A model generated the notes under the pieces. That model saw nothing but the letters and a program-made list of their open reading frames with translations, was not told where the DNA came from and made no database searches. From contig OY856187.1 in assembly GCA_963693315.1 (NCBI GenBank), forward strand, positions 378,981,306 through 379,045,305: a stretch of DNA of 64,000 bases. The letters are read 5' to 3'. Made by a program: the position numbers and the translations under genes. Numbering within the stretch: position 1 is the stretch's first letter; every line of letters begins with the position of its first letter. This document shows positions 11,475 to 21,874 of the stretch, in pieces. Origin of the DNA: Diogma glabrata. Its lineage: Eukaryota; Arthropoda; Insecta; Diptera; Cylindrotomidae.

Positions 11475-12285
11475 GGATGATGTGATGTTCGAAGTAGTAA
11501 TCAATGACCACGTGTAGAATACGGAGACCAATTACTGTAAACAGAAATAAAGTTAAATGAGAATGTGATGTAAATATATAGTTTCTGTTCAGCAGTGGTA
11601 ATACGTAGAAGTTGGCCGACAGCCGATCCAAAAATTGAAATTAAATAGCAAAATGGTTTGTTTGAAACGCAAACGAACCAACGCTTTTCACTAAAAAAAA
11701 TCTCACTATTAGGATATCCTAAAGTTAAGTATATTAAAGGTATTTAAGTTAATTAAAGTAGAAGCATATAAGAGTTCCACTTATTGAGCATCTAAACCTT
11801 GTTCCTTAAGCCCTCAGTAGATATTTAAAGACATGTAAGAATTGGTTTTTAGTTGAATGATGAAATTTATAGATGAATGATGAAGTATGAACGGTTCGAT
11901 AAGTTCAGATATTGTGATGTGATGATCGAAGTAGTAATCGATGACCACGTGTAGAATACGGAGACCAATTACTGCAAACAAAGATGGAATTAAAAGAAAA
12001 TTTTATGCAGGTAAATAGTTTCTGTTCAGCAGTGGTGATACGTAGAAGTTAGCCGATAGCTGACCAAAAAATTGAAATTATATAGCGAAATGGTTTGTTT
12101 GAACACGCAAACGGACCCACACTTTTCACTAAAAAAAAATAGCACTATTAAGATCTTATAAAGTTAAGTATATTAAAGTTATTTAAGTTAAGTACAGCAA
12201 AAGTATATATGAGTTCCACTTATTACGTATCTAAACCTTGTTCCTTATGCCATCAGTATACATAAAAAGAGATATATGCAAGATT
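11475..12285 (-). promoter_or_regulatory. Two tandem 5' untranslated monomers of the CR1 LINE
   Basis: Two direct copies occupy about 11475-11845 and 11912-12285. The shared word GACCACGTGTAGAATACGGA begins at 11506 and 11943, a period of 437 bp. Other shared words are GTTTCTGTTCAGCAGTGGT, AAATGGTTTGTTTGAA and ACCTTGTTCCTTA. They lie directly upstream of ORF1 on its strand. Repeated 5' monomers act as promoters in some LINEs (mouse L1 is the known case), so a promoter role is inferred from position only. CACGTG is an E-box in each copy. Confidence 0.6.
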
Positions 12286-12330
12286 GATGGTAAAGTGAGG
12301 TTATGATGTGGTAAGACTTTAACAGTATTC

Positions 12331-13420
12331 ACAAATTAAACACAACACTTTTGAAATGATTACAGTTCGCAATCTCAGAGTTTTAGAGAATTTATACGAT
12401 TATTTTTTTAAATTAAATGCCGGAATATCCCGAAATAGTTAAAAATATTTAAGCAACACGAAAAGGTACAACTTTACTCGAACGCCATTTTAAATTACAT
12501 CCATCCATACATCCATTTACCTTTTTTAAAAATTTTAATCAGCTACTACTAATTTTTTCATAATAGACGATTTCGTTTTGTTGATCTAAGAATTATCATT
12601 CCAGCAATTGTTTTGTACTTGAATTTTTAGAAGTGTAATTTAGACTGGGTTCCAATTGAATGCTAATTGGTCTCCGCAATACTTAAATGATTTAGCACAT
12701 TTTCAAGTTGACTAAATCCAATACTTGCATTGTAGACTTATTTGAGCTGACAGTTAAACATTAACTTCAAGTTTAATTTTAAATTTCAAAATTGTTAAGA
12801 ATTTTAAATTCTATTATAAAATTTAAAGTTTTTGTATTATTAAATATCAGAACAATATATTATTGAATATTGTGTATCAAATCAGTTTTTGGTCATCTTC
12901 CGTTAGAGAAAATTTATATATTTTAATTATTTATTCACTTTGATGTTTGAAACTATAAATTATTTTCTAGTTTTTAATGCAAACAACTCAATAACAATTA
13001 TATGATTTTTGTCAACGGTGTTCAAATTTATAATTATTTAGAAGAAATAAATTGGAACGATATCATGCTAAATTTTTAAATTCAGCACGATTTAGAATTT
13101 AGAGACCATTTAGCATTCTATTGGAATGCAGTTTTATATTTACAAACTAAAAACAGTATTTTTCCGTGTAATAATTTACAGTTCAATTTTGAGTAATTTA
13201 TAAATATTTAAAGTTAATCACATTAAGACAGTCTATTAACAAAAGGAAGAATGTTGAGCTAGTTTCATTAATGATGTTGTTGCAGGATTCAACATTATCC
13301 CGAAATGATAATTTTAACGATATTAGTTATGTTTCTAAAACATCAGCTATCATTTATGCAAAAAAGTTAATAAAAAGTTTGTTTCCGGATACCAAAACAT
13401 CCGAAAATGTTTAGTTAATA
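12331..13420. other. Right-hand interior of the hAT-like element, no gene seen
   Basis: This is AT-rich sequence between the LINE 5' end and the coding vestige. I see no recognisable transposase motif on either strand. The exact LINE/hAT junction, somewhere around 12290-12480, is not evident. Confidence 0.4.
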
Positions 13421-13678
13421 ATGGCAGATCAATAAGATAAGGAAAATGAAAATTCTCCAAATCCGACCGAACTCACCGAATGTACATTAGTCATGGAATT
13501 GAAAAATACGATTTCACCAATCGAAAATAGTAAAGTTATTCGTTCAAATAATTATTCATTGCCGGACAAGAAATTTAATTTATATAGCGCATGTAAAACA
13601 CTCATTCCTAACCTAGAAAAGCTAATAAAAACTAGAAATCGTTTGCAGCTTCCAATGTTAAACGCTCTTGTATAATGT
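13421..13678 (+). pseudogene. Coding vestige in hAT-like element, possibly transposase C-terminus
   Basis: A frame starting at ATG 13421 runs through one early stop (13433-13435) and then stays open for about 80 codons to a stop at 13676-13678. It contains DKENENSPNPTELTE and ends with NLEKLIKTRNRLQLPMLNAL. A closing R-x-R-L...L pattern is common at the end of hAT dimerisation domains, but the usual preceding conserved helix is not seen. Position just inside the right terminus fits a transposase 3' end. An unrelated passenger frame is possible. Confidence 0.3.
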
Positions 13679-13861
13679 ATTTTTTAAATATTATTTTGCA
13701 GATGAAAATAAATTTTGATTGCTTTTGATTTGATTTTAATTTTTTAAAACTATTGTTTATATTAAAGGCATTATCCGGATTATTATCCGGATATCCGGAT
13801 AACTACTTTACATACTATTCGATATCCGGATAGTTAAAATCACGGATAATTGGAAACACTA

Positions 13862-13869
13862 ATCGTACC
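13862..13869. repeat. Target site duplication, right (ATCGTACC)
   Basis: Identical to 6069-6076 and directly abutting the right terminus ATTGGAAACACTA of the hAT-like element. Confidence 0.85.
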
Positions 13870-14069
13870 TCCTTAAAACAAACGAACACAACTTTATTTA
13901 TTTTTTAACCCGCCATCTTGTCTGGATAGGTTAGTTTTATAAGCACCTCAAATTTTGAGTTCATCGGATTAATGGTTCACGAGATAATCGAAATAATGTG
14001 AAAAACACGCTGTACTCTCACCAATAGTGTTCCGTATAAAAAACGGAACCCTAAAAATGCGCCAATATG

Positions 14070-14180
14070 TCAGGTGATTGTTGAATTTGTTGGCAATATA
14101 TTTTCAATGGTGTAACAAAATTGTTGAATTTGTTGATAATATATTTCATGATGTAACGAAAATGAACGAAATAATAATGT
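14070..14180. repeat. ~58-bp tandem duplication
   Basis: Two direct units share TTGTTGAATTTGTTG.(C/T)AATATATTTCA followed by (A/G)TG.TGTAAC, at about 14081-14115 and 14121-14156. Confidence 0.55.
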
Positions 14181-14260
14181 AATGAACGAAAATCGGCTGT
14201 TGTTTATACTTAGCAGTACATCTTGAAAGCGAACAACACGTTTTTTGCACATCTGCAAAA

Positions 14261-14565
14261 ATGGAACAAATCCTGGACCAATTTGCTACAACGATGACTG
14301 CTTTCTTCTCTGTTATGTCGAAGTTTGTAAGGACAATACTATATTCAAAAATGTTTACGTATTAGTATTACACAGGGAATGGAAATCCAAAAACATTTGA
14401 ACGGCACAAATTCAAAAAGTGAGTCTTTCTGTAGACTGACCAAGCATATTCATTGAAACTTAATATATGTTCAAACTATATGCGATGCATTCCAATTTAG
14501 ATAAATGCTACTTTCATCGTATGTGGTTGGAAAATAAGCCCGGTTCAACGTTTTTTCATCATTGA
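14261..14565 (+). CDS. Speculative three-exon small gene (57 residues)
   Basis: An ATG at 14261 in good context (CAAAAATGG) opens 22 codons (MEQILDQFATTMTAFFSVMS...) up to a GTAAGG donor at 14327. A CACAG acceptor at 14371-14375, a second short exon (14376-14418), a GTGAGT donor and a TTCCAATTTAG acceptor at 14490-14500 join a third exon that stops at TGA 14563-14565. Both predicted introns (49 and 82 bases) are within the insect size range and keep frame. The product matches nothing I know. In AT-rich DNA such signals arise by chance, so this is a weak call. Confidence 0.12.
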
Positions 14566-15066
14566 TAATTGTGAATGGCATTAAACGTGTGATGTGTCAC
14601 TCCACATATGTCATAACAGACGATGGGATAGATACATTAATTACGCGGGCAACAATCAAAATCTAATTCGTGTATTGTTTCATTCATGTGAAAAATATAA
14701 AAGGTAAATGGCTAAAAAAATGTTTTCTAAAACTCGAAACAAAAATTTACAATGAAGGGCTGATAATGTTTCGTTGCGTTGTGTATTCTTAACCGTTTGA
14801 GAATTCCATCGATCTGCTGCTGTTGCTGCTTTGTTTAAAGTAAAATTGCAACGCGACCCACCCAAATTACTTTCAAATTATTTCCAAATATTCTATCTTA
14901 CTATATGAGAATCACGATTTGTGAGAAAGCGAACTATACTTGCAGCCAACAATAAAGACATCTACTGATCTACGAGCTTCGCAATGTTATTCAATTCAAT
15001 TCAAAGCAAAGAAATAATATAAAAATCCGACTATACCGCAACTTCTATAGAGCCAAATGAAGAATT
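14566..15066. other. Unassigned AT-rich DNA
   Basis: I see no domain or repeat. A short CTGCTGTTGCTGCTTTG run at about 14815-14832 is the only low-complexity feature. Confidence 0.3.
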
Positions 15067-15365
15067 TTGTTTTTCCAACAGAATGTTTTTAATTCACTCG
15101 ATCCACTCCACGTACTGCAATTGAAAAACAGTTCACCGCAGTGTACCGATGACATGCATAAAATTTACTCTTTTATTCGTATCAATTGCTCGAAAGTGGG
15201 TACTGCACTAAGATATACTGCTGAACTGAATTGCATATCATCTGAAATAAAATGATTTGTTGGAATCAATAACCTTTGATGGCCTCAATATAGAGGAAAT
15301 ACCTGAACTCGACGTTACACTATTTAAAAAAGTGTTCAATACCTCAAATTCATTTTGGACTAAGA
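15067..15365 (+). pseudogene. Coding-like remnant of unknown origin
   Basis: A 62-codon frame (15067-15252) has mixed amino-acid use (LDPLHVLQLKNSSPQCTDDM) not expected from AT-rich noise. It is followed after the stop, in another frame, by a second coding-like stretch at about 15253-15365 (LLESITFDGLNIEEIPELDV). The pattern of short open pieces in shifting frames is that of a decayed gene or retroelement. I cannot name the family. Chance is not excluded. Confidence 0.22.
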
Positions 15366-16530
15366 TCTAGGTTATCAGAGGCTTCTTGTTGTAATAAATA
15401 TTCTATAATTCCACCAAAAAAGCCTAAAATTTGATTTTTATTAAAAAAAGGTTAATAAATTTTATTGCAATTTTAACAATTTTACCAAGCCTAAGTAATA
15501 TTACGTAATATTACCAATTTTACCGGTAATTTTACCATGGGTAATATTACCTTTACATCTGTAATCATATATGGTGCTTTGTTTTAATAATAATAAAATT
15601 GTTTTAATAAAATGAGATACTTAAACATGACCTTAAATATCAATTTTGACATCATTCAAATCTTTGAAATCTTTTTCCTTCCTTATGAGATTCTTACAAA
15701 TTCATTTTGTTATTCAATTTCAGTATAACAATGATAAATAGAATTTGTTGTTAAGTTTTAGATATCAAAACTTCTACTGCATACTAATCATTCTAATAAT
15801 TCATCAGAACTATGAAATAAATAAAAACAATCTTATGACTACCTGGAAGCCCTACAGTAGTAAATCAAATTTATTACAATGATTTCTGAAATGCCTTGCT
15901 TTTCAATGTTACTCTTTTAATCAGACCGATTTATGGAATTTATGCTAAATAATAATATTGTTTGTGATGTGTGATTCCCAAAACGAATTTTAATTAAATG
16001 GAGATGATTGGGAAAAGTACTTTTGGATTGTAACAGTTATTTATTTTTCATGTGGCTGTGGGTTCTTTGTCTTAAAAGATAATTTTTGTGTTGGTGTAAC
16101 ACATATTGTAATTCCTACTGCTCAACACTTGTAATTTAAAGAAAAAACAATTCAGGCGGAATAGATAGATCATAATTTGACCACAAGATTGATCACTAAG
16201 TTGTAAAAAATTATTGTGACAGTATATATTCCAGTTGATATATTTTCATCCATCAAAAGAACAGATATCTATTGTCATCAATCTGACCGTTGATTTTATT
16301 ACTGTAATTAGCATGACACGTTTAAAAGTAATAAAGTTTTTTATTGCTATTCAATTACCATTAATTTTATTAATAAAATGCAGCTATCAGTAATCTGATG
16401 TAAACGACAATTATCAGCGTTAATCTATTTAAATCGTTTTATGTGCAGCTTTAAATAGAAAAAAATTTGAAACACGAACCTGTTATTGTTGTGATTTAAT
16501 GTCAAAGATTTGTATCATTTTATCAATGAT
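15366..16530. other. AT-rich DNA, no gene seen
   Basis: The only notable item is a cluster of TAATATTAC/GTAATATTAC words at 15494-15556 that makes short overlapping palindromes. Confidence 0.35.
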
Positions 16531-16658
16531 TGGTTAGGTGTTTTATAAATTATATTATTCTCACCTATTCATTATTCTCATTCATAAATCTTCAAAGTAT
16601 GAAAAATGGAAAATTACACAACTTCGAGCAATATATAAAGAAATAGAAAAACATACAG

Positions 16659-16744
16659 GAGGCAAAACCTCAGATGTCAAGATATCAAGACTTTGGTCCG
16701 ACAGACGGCCGTTATGGTGCAATTGGTTTTATTTTTGATCAGAG
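16659..16744 (+). CDS. Possible internal exon of an unknown gene
   Basis: The 86-bp stretch between an ACATACAG acceptor (ends 16658) and a GTACAAAG donor (starts 16745) is fully open and reads EAKPQMSRYQDFGPTDGRYG then AIGFIFDQR. It is rich in Gly, Asp, Pro and Arg, and its base composition is clearly less AT-rich than its surroundings. No start codon or terminator lies in frame nearby and no adjoining exon was recognised. It could be an exon of a host gene with long introns, a retroelement scrap, or chance. Confidence 0.2.
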
Positions 16745-17142
16745 GTACAAAGTAGAAATAATTTTTTTTTTATAATGAAACCAGCATATTTATTTCTGCT
16801 TGCAACTGTATTTCAAAAGAAACACGAATTCTGACATTAACGGAAATTTTTCAACCTTCTTGTTCCTATTAGCCTAGAAATTTGATTGAAAACAGATTCA
16901 TTTAGCGGAAATGCATCTTTACAATTATTGACAATTTTAAAGAAATTTAATCTCTAACTACCTAATTTTCTCCAACCCTGTTATGTATAGCCTGGCATAT
17001 GGTGACGTAGTGTAGTACAGTAACAGATTCATGTAGTTTCCGTTTCCTTACATCTCACAATTTTACATATCACGCGTACTTCACAACAATTTCTCGTTCA
17101 TCCATAATCTATGGTCATATTTTCGTATAGTTTCCGTTACAC

Positions 17143-17505
17143 ATGTTCCTTCTTAGCATAACACAATTAATAATAATATTTTATTTTACAATCCCCTATT
17201 ATTGGTTCACACTTCGTTTCCACCAGCGTTGCTTCACCATACTGCATGAGTTTGAATTCTCCGGACCTTTAACCGTAATTGCTCTAAATATTTTCAAACT
17301 TCAACTAGCTGTGCATATTTGTCCAATCGTCTTAATATCTAACAATTGTTATCCTACAATCAGTTTTGCAATTGTCTTCAAAACGTATTATATTTCTTAT
17401 ATAGGTATTTTTATCAATTTCTCTTTGCGTTATAAATCTAGATTTTACAGTACCACGGTTGTAAGCTATTATTTCATACTACGTAATCATCATAAAATCG
17501 GTTGA
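17143..17505 (+). other. 120-codon hydrophobic open frame, unrecognised
   Basis: The frame is rich in Ile, Phe, Leu and Tyr and would contain several membrane-like segments, but T-rich DNA yields such sequences on its own. No chemoreceptor or transporter signature is visible and there is no clear upstream signal. Listed because of its length. Probably non-coding. Confidence 0.12.
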
Positions 17506-19075
17506 ACATACGTTTACTCCATTCTAATATCGCAATATATTAATATCTCTTCCAAATGCGTTGTAAATGACTTATTTCGTGAAATTATCTTACAATTTTA
17601 TGTATTACAAAATAACAACAAGTATTTGTTTTAAAACGGAAAATGTACTAACATTGTTCTGTGAGTTTCACTTTCGAAAGGCTTTGTAGCTCAATTTTCG
17701 ATATTAAATTCCTATATAAGAGATGAAAATATCTCGTTTTCCCTCTCTTAGATTTTTAACTTTGCTATTGTCACTAAGTCGCGCGGATATTGATTTGTCA
17801 AACTGGATCTGTGCATGGTAAATTACATTCTGTATTTTTCCGGAAGAAAAATTAATTGAAAGAAGAAAAGATGGAAGAACTTCTTTTCGGCTTGATTATA
17901 AAAAAAAGAATAATTTATGTGTTTAATATTCTAATTAAAGAAAAAAAGAATTTAAATAAATGTCTGTATTGTGTTGTCAAAGCTGGTGAAATTTAAGATA
18001 AATTAGAATAAACAAAAATAGAATATATATGTTTGTACTGTGGTTTAGCAAATTTTACATGAACCAAGGCAATATAACTAAATTTAATGTGGATCCAAAT
18101 AAAACCAGGAACAAATTTTGTTTTATCGCCGGGAATCAGAACAATTAAGATAAGTAATTTAATAATTATTGGTTATATATTTTAGTGTGCAATGTCCGTT
18201 ATATAGCAAAATTTTACAAAATCAGTAACATTAGTCTTCGTGTCATATACATATAATTTATTCGTGTTCGTTGATATAAAATAATTTATACGTGTTAATT
18301 ATTAAACTTGAAGGTGAGCATTAAAATTGATCAAGAAGTGTGAGAAGGTCGAATGTTTTCTTTCTGGTCATCTGGATTGATATCTAACATTTATCTGTAA
18401 TTAATCAATTAGGGTAACGGATTATTTAATCGAGAACGTGGAGTACATTCGTTTTGATTTCACATCATATCCGTTCAATTAAGCTATTTACTGTAACGTA
18501 ATATTAGTGAAACTATAGCAGTAAATAAACAGACCAGCTTCAAATAAATTGCAATTGTTTAAAACTTATTGATTTTGCTGGTGTGGGTTGTTACTATCAG
18601 TATATCGGGATAACGTGCAGTATAGAACTGTTATCATACCGGCCTGGAGGCAGCGAAGGCGTGCTGATGTTTTATAATATTTACATTTTTTTTGAATGAC
18701 GTTACTGATTCGTCAACGATATATTGGGTCAGCCTTAGTCAACGGGTTAACTTTAATTTTACTCATCAGTGGATTTGAATTCCGCAACATGTCTATACAT
18801 CTATGAGTTTTAACAACGTTTTTCTCAGCAAGTCCTGCCTGCGTCATAATATACAAAGTATTGCCTCTGCTTAGCCCCCAATAACGGAATAAATCTAAGC
18901 TGATATTATTACAAGTTACACAACAATTTGAAGGCCGATACAGTCTCATCTCAACCATGTGTTATCACCTTCATACAACAACACGGGAATCGACACACGA
19001 GTCCTCAACTACCTCGTTATATAGTGACAGAACAGCTGAATTAATTGAATGAACCACATAACCAACTTGTATTCT
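17506..19075. other. Unassigned DNA with a mixed-composition patch
   Basis: Most of this is AT-rich with nothing recognisable. Around 18590-18960 the composition is more balanced (for example CCGGCCTGGAGGCAGCGAAG at 18639-18658), and an 81-codon minus frame is open at 18713-18958. It may be a decayed retroelement, but no motif supports that. Confidence 0.3.
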
Positions 19076-19079
19076 TATT

Positions 19080-19505
19080 ATTCAACCAAACAGCAATCAC
19101 TTAGTTATTGCGGCGCAACATTTAGACAACATTTATCAGCAATCGCCTAGTTATAGCCGTGCAACATTTATTAATATTTATCAGTTTTATTAACATTCGC
19201 CATAGTTATTGCGGCGCAACATTTATTCACTATTCATATAACTCAACAGCTATTGCCTGAGTTATTATGGCACAACATTTACAACTTGATTATACAATTT
19301 TATCAGTAATTGCCTGAGTTATTACGGCACAACATTTACAACTTAATTATACAATTTTATCAGTAATTGCCTGAGTTATTGCGGCACAACATTTACAACT
19401 TAATTATACAATTCTATCAGTAATTGCCTTAGTTATTACGGCACAACATTTACAACTTATATATACCATTTTATCAGCAATCGCCTTAATTGCGGCGCAA
19501 CAGTC
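19080..19505. repeat. Tandem array, ~57-bp unit, eight copies
   Basis: The core AGTTATT.CGGC.CAACATTT recurs at about 19101, 19150, 19202, 19258, 19316, 19373, 19430 and 19483. Central units also share ACAACTTAATTATACAATTT and TATCAGTAATTGCCT. Central copies are nearly identical at 57-58 bp spacing; the outer ones are shorter and diverged. Confidence 0.88.
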
Positions 19506-21866
19506 TATTAATATCATTCAACTATTCATCTGATAATCCTTGACCTGTGGGTATATTCATCGCTGATGGAGGGCTAAACGTGAGGACTTTGAGGCCTGTA
19601 GGATATAACCATGGGGTGAGTGAACTTTGATTATTCTTTTTACTTTTATAACGTAGAGATGTGAATGCGTGCGAATAGGTGTATATATGGACGAATACGG
19701 GCGTGTTTGTCGATGCGCGCGTGTGAAATCATGTGGGAAATACATGCGAGACAATATATATGTAAATTAACAATTAAAAACGATATACTTAAAATAATTT
19801 TGATTCTAATGTAATATCTGATTGTGGAATTGCTGCTTAGGTCCTAATGGGCTCTGTGCTATCTGTAACTGTCTTATAGGGAAGTCATTCAAGCCGTTGC
19901 AATTGTAACCAACGTTCTATATCACTGCTGATCTGCTGTGAAATAATTGGCCTGGAACTTCTGTGTATCATTCAGAACACCAACTACTGTTCACTGGAGA
20001 TTATGGACGGATTTGGTCGATATGCATTTATATAGGCTATTAACTATAGCGTCCACGTAGTATACGGTTTGATTGTCGGGTTTCAAGTACTGGCATTGTT
20101 TTGTGAACTGGATCCGAATGATCAAATGGCAGCAATACAACTTATTTTAATTACTACCAGTTGCTTAATTGTTACATTTCTTTGAACTTACATATCTTGG
20201 TTCGTCATATGAGTGGGTATGTGGACTTGGTTGGTTGTAAGAAAGTGTGAGTGTGTGGGAGGATGTGAGCGTGCATGAAGCGTGAGAGTGTGGGCATATG
20301 GGAGTGAATGTGGGGGTTGGACGTGCTGGGTTCTGGGTTCTTTCGCAAAAGGGGTCGCCAGAGTCTCATTTTCTCATTCGTATTTCATCCATTTCCGTAT
20401 ATTCACGTAATTCGCGTACATTTCTGTATTTGTGTTGGAGCAGCAGGTATTAATCTATCAAATCCACGATGACTGAGCTTTAGTCGATTTGGCGTTATTA
20501 ATCTCAAGGTACGCAGCCTGCTATGCCGCTTCATTGGTTCGCCAATGAAAAAGCTCTTCATTACAACCCAACTGTTTCTATTACTCCAGAAAGCGTCTTA
20601 GAAAACCTCCAGTGTAAAAGTAAATGCTTTTTTTAAAAATTTGTGTACCTCCACCCCAGCTATGTTCTATCTTCCCAAAAGAGTTTCGAGCTGTGAGAAA
20701 CCGTACTATAGCCTTATAAACCGAATTACACTAAAAGCAAATGAGGTTAAATTGTTATTGAAATTTTATAAAAAACATTTTTTCGAGAGACATCCCAACT
20801 CACTTTATCCAATTTAGTCCAAACCATTTAAGAACTATGAAAAATAATATTAAAAGCTTATGTACCGAATTTATAAAAAACAAGACTCACGACATAGAAT
20901 TATTGATGTTTAAAATAAACGATTGATCGGTAGTTTGCTACTCCCCGTTTTACCAATTTTTTCCGAAAATATTTTTACCGCATCGCATAAAGCCAACAAA
21001 TCTATAAACAACTTTTTTTTAAATCGGCCCTGCAGGTTTCGCGTTTTGTTGCCTGGACAGTTGACTGGTAGATAGACACTCAAAACGTCGAGAAATGAGT
21101 AACCAAAAATCTAAAAACTATAATAAATATTTATCAACTGATTTTGCCCATTTCATATTTAAAAAAAAATTAATTTATAATTCATCAAAAATTGAATTTA
21201 ATTACAAATAATTGACATTTAAATATTTACACTAAACTTTATTCTATTATTTAATAGACACTACAAAATAAAAAATAACAACATAACGAATAAAAATCAA
21301 AATCATACACTAAATTGATGCTAAAATTTGTAGCCACTAAAAAGAATAGAATATATAATACAAAATTTTAATTAACAGACATAGGAAACACTAAAAAAGA
21401 TGGTAGCTTTCTATCGCAATACCTCCTAACTCCTAAGCAACATTAAATTTTATTATTATAAAATTTATTACTCAATGTAAATCAACTAAATTATGAATTC
21501 AATTTTACAATACCCTTTAACAAAATTTGGTGATATTGTCATTGGGATATTGGTGATATTGTACGAAAATACCTGTCGATGAAATTTTGAATTTCGAAGC
21601 ATGTAGTAATGATTATTTTAAATAAAGTGGATTATTTAAAAAATATTTTGAGTGAATTTAGATTTTACAATTAAAAACAAAAAATAAAATATTATGTTTC
21701 ACACAAGTCGCTACGGAGAAAGTTTTATTTTAAGTATCATTGTGGTTGTTGGCAACCAAAGTTGCATTTTATTCACCACAGTTTTTTATCCGAGCTGTGA
21801 ACCAACAAAAAAGATCATCTTCGATTTGTTAATATAGTCATTAGTGTATAGAACTCGTTATTATGA
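19506..21866. other. Unassigned DNA
   Basis: No element ends or domains were recognised. A stretch at about 20210-20340 is G/T-rich (GTGTGGG-type words) and 20390-20560 is more balanced, but neither gives a convincing frame. From 20570 to 21866 the sequence is plain AT-rich. Confidence 0.35.
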
Positions 21867-21874
21867 CGCTAAAT
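21867..21874. repeat. Target site duplication, left (CGCTAAAT)
   Basis: CGCTAAAT precedes the terminus TAAGGTGACCAGA and is repeated at 23259-23266 right after TCTGGTCACCTTA. Confidence 0.88.

Larger units (their letters stand above)
6207..12330 (-). mobile_element. CR1-clade non-LTR retrotransposon, nearly full length
   Basis: On the minus strand the order is 5' untranslated region with two tandem monomers (about 12.29-11.47 kb), ORF1 (10897-9842), ORF2 (9544-6729), a ~500-bp 3' untranslated region and a microsatellite tail of ATAA/ATGA words at 6237-6209. A PHD-type zinc finger in ORF1, an APE-type endonuclease plus reverse transcriptase in ORF2, and a short-repeat 3' tail instead of poly-A together indicate the CR1/L2 group. 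Damage is light: one in-frame stop in ORF1 and one frameshift in ORF2. No target duplication could be defined, and the 5' boundary is approximate. Confidence 0.88.
6077..13861. mobile_element. hAT-like DNA transposon, split by a CR1 LINE
   Basis: The ends are TAGTGTTTCCAAT and ATTGGAAACACTA, perfect inverted repeats of 13 bp, flanked by the 8-bp duplication ATCGTACC. Subterminal regions on both sides carry repeated TATCCGGAT and ATCCGGATA words (about 6110-6180 and 13775-13845), as in hAT subterminal binding sites. The total span of 7785 bp includes the CR1 LINE (about 6207-12330); without it the element is about 1.6 kb, too short for an intact hAT transposase. The only coding vestige is near the right end (13421-13678). 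The insertion order is clear: outer repeat first, then hAT, then LINE. Confidence 0.85.
3323..14053. repeat. Outer composite repeat bounded by GGGTTCCGT motifs
   Basis: The left side begins AAGTCGGACAAGTGCGAAT and soon reads CCAAGGGTTCCGT (3352-3365). The right side ends TATAAAAAACGGAACCCTAAA (about 14036-14056), so AGGGTTCCGT is inverted at the two ends. Dispersed insect repeats with this AAGTCGGAC...GGGTTCCGT start, an ACGGAACCCT end and internal CTTTCAAATGATACCCCACT segments are familiar from other insects. Here the copy is expanded by the ~288-bp array and split by the hAT-like element at 6077-13861. Removing that element rejoins CACATCGTACC to TCCTTAAAAC. The mechanism of the outer element is not known to me. 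Confidence 0.5.

Noticed and set aside
18713..18958. 81-codon minus frame in a more balanced-composition patch as a possible retroelement polyprotein piece
   Set aside because: No protease, gag, reverse transcriptase or integrase motif could be identified.
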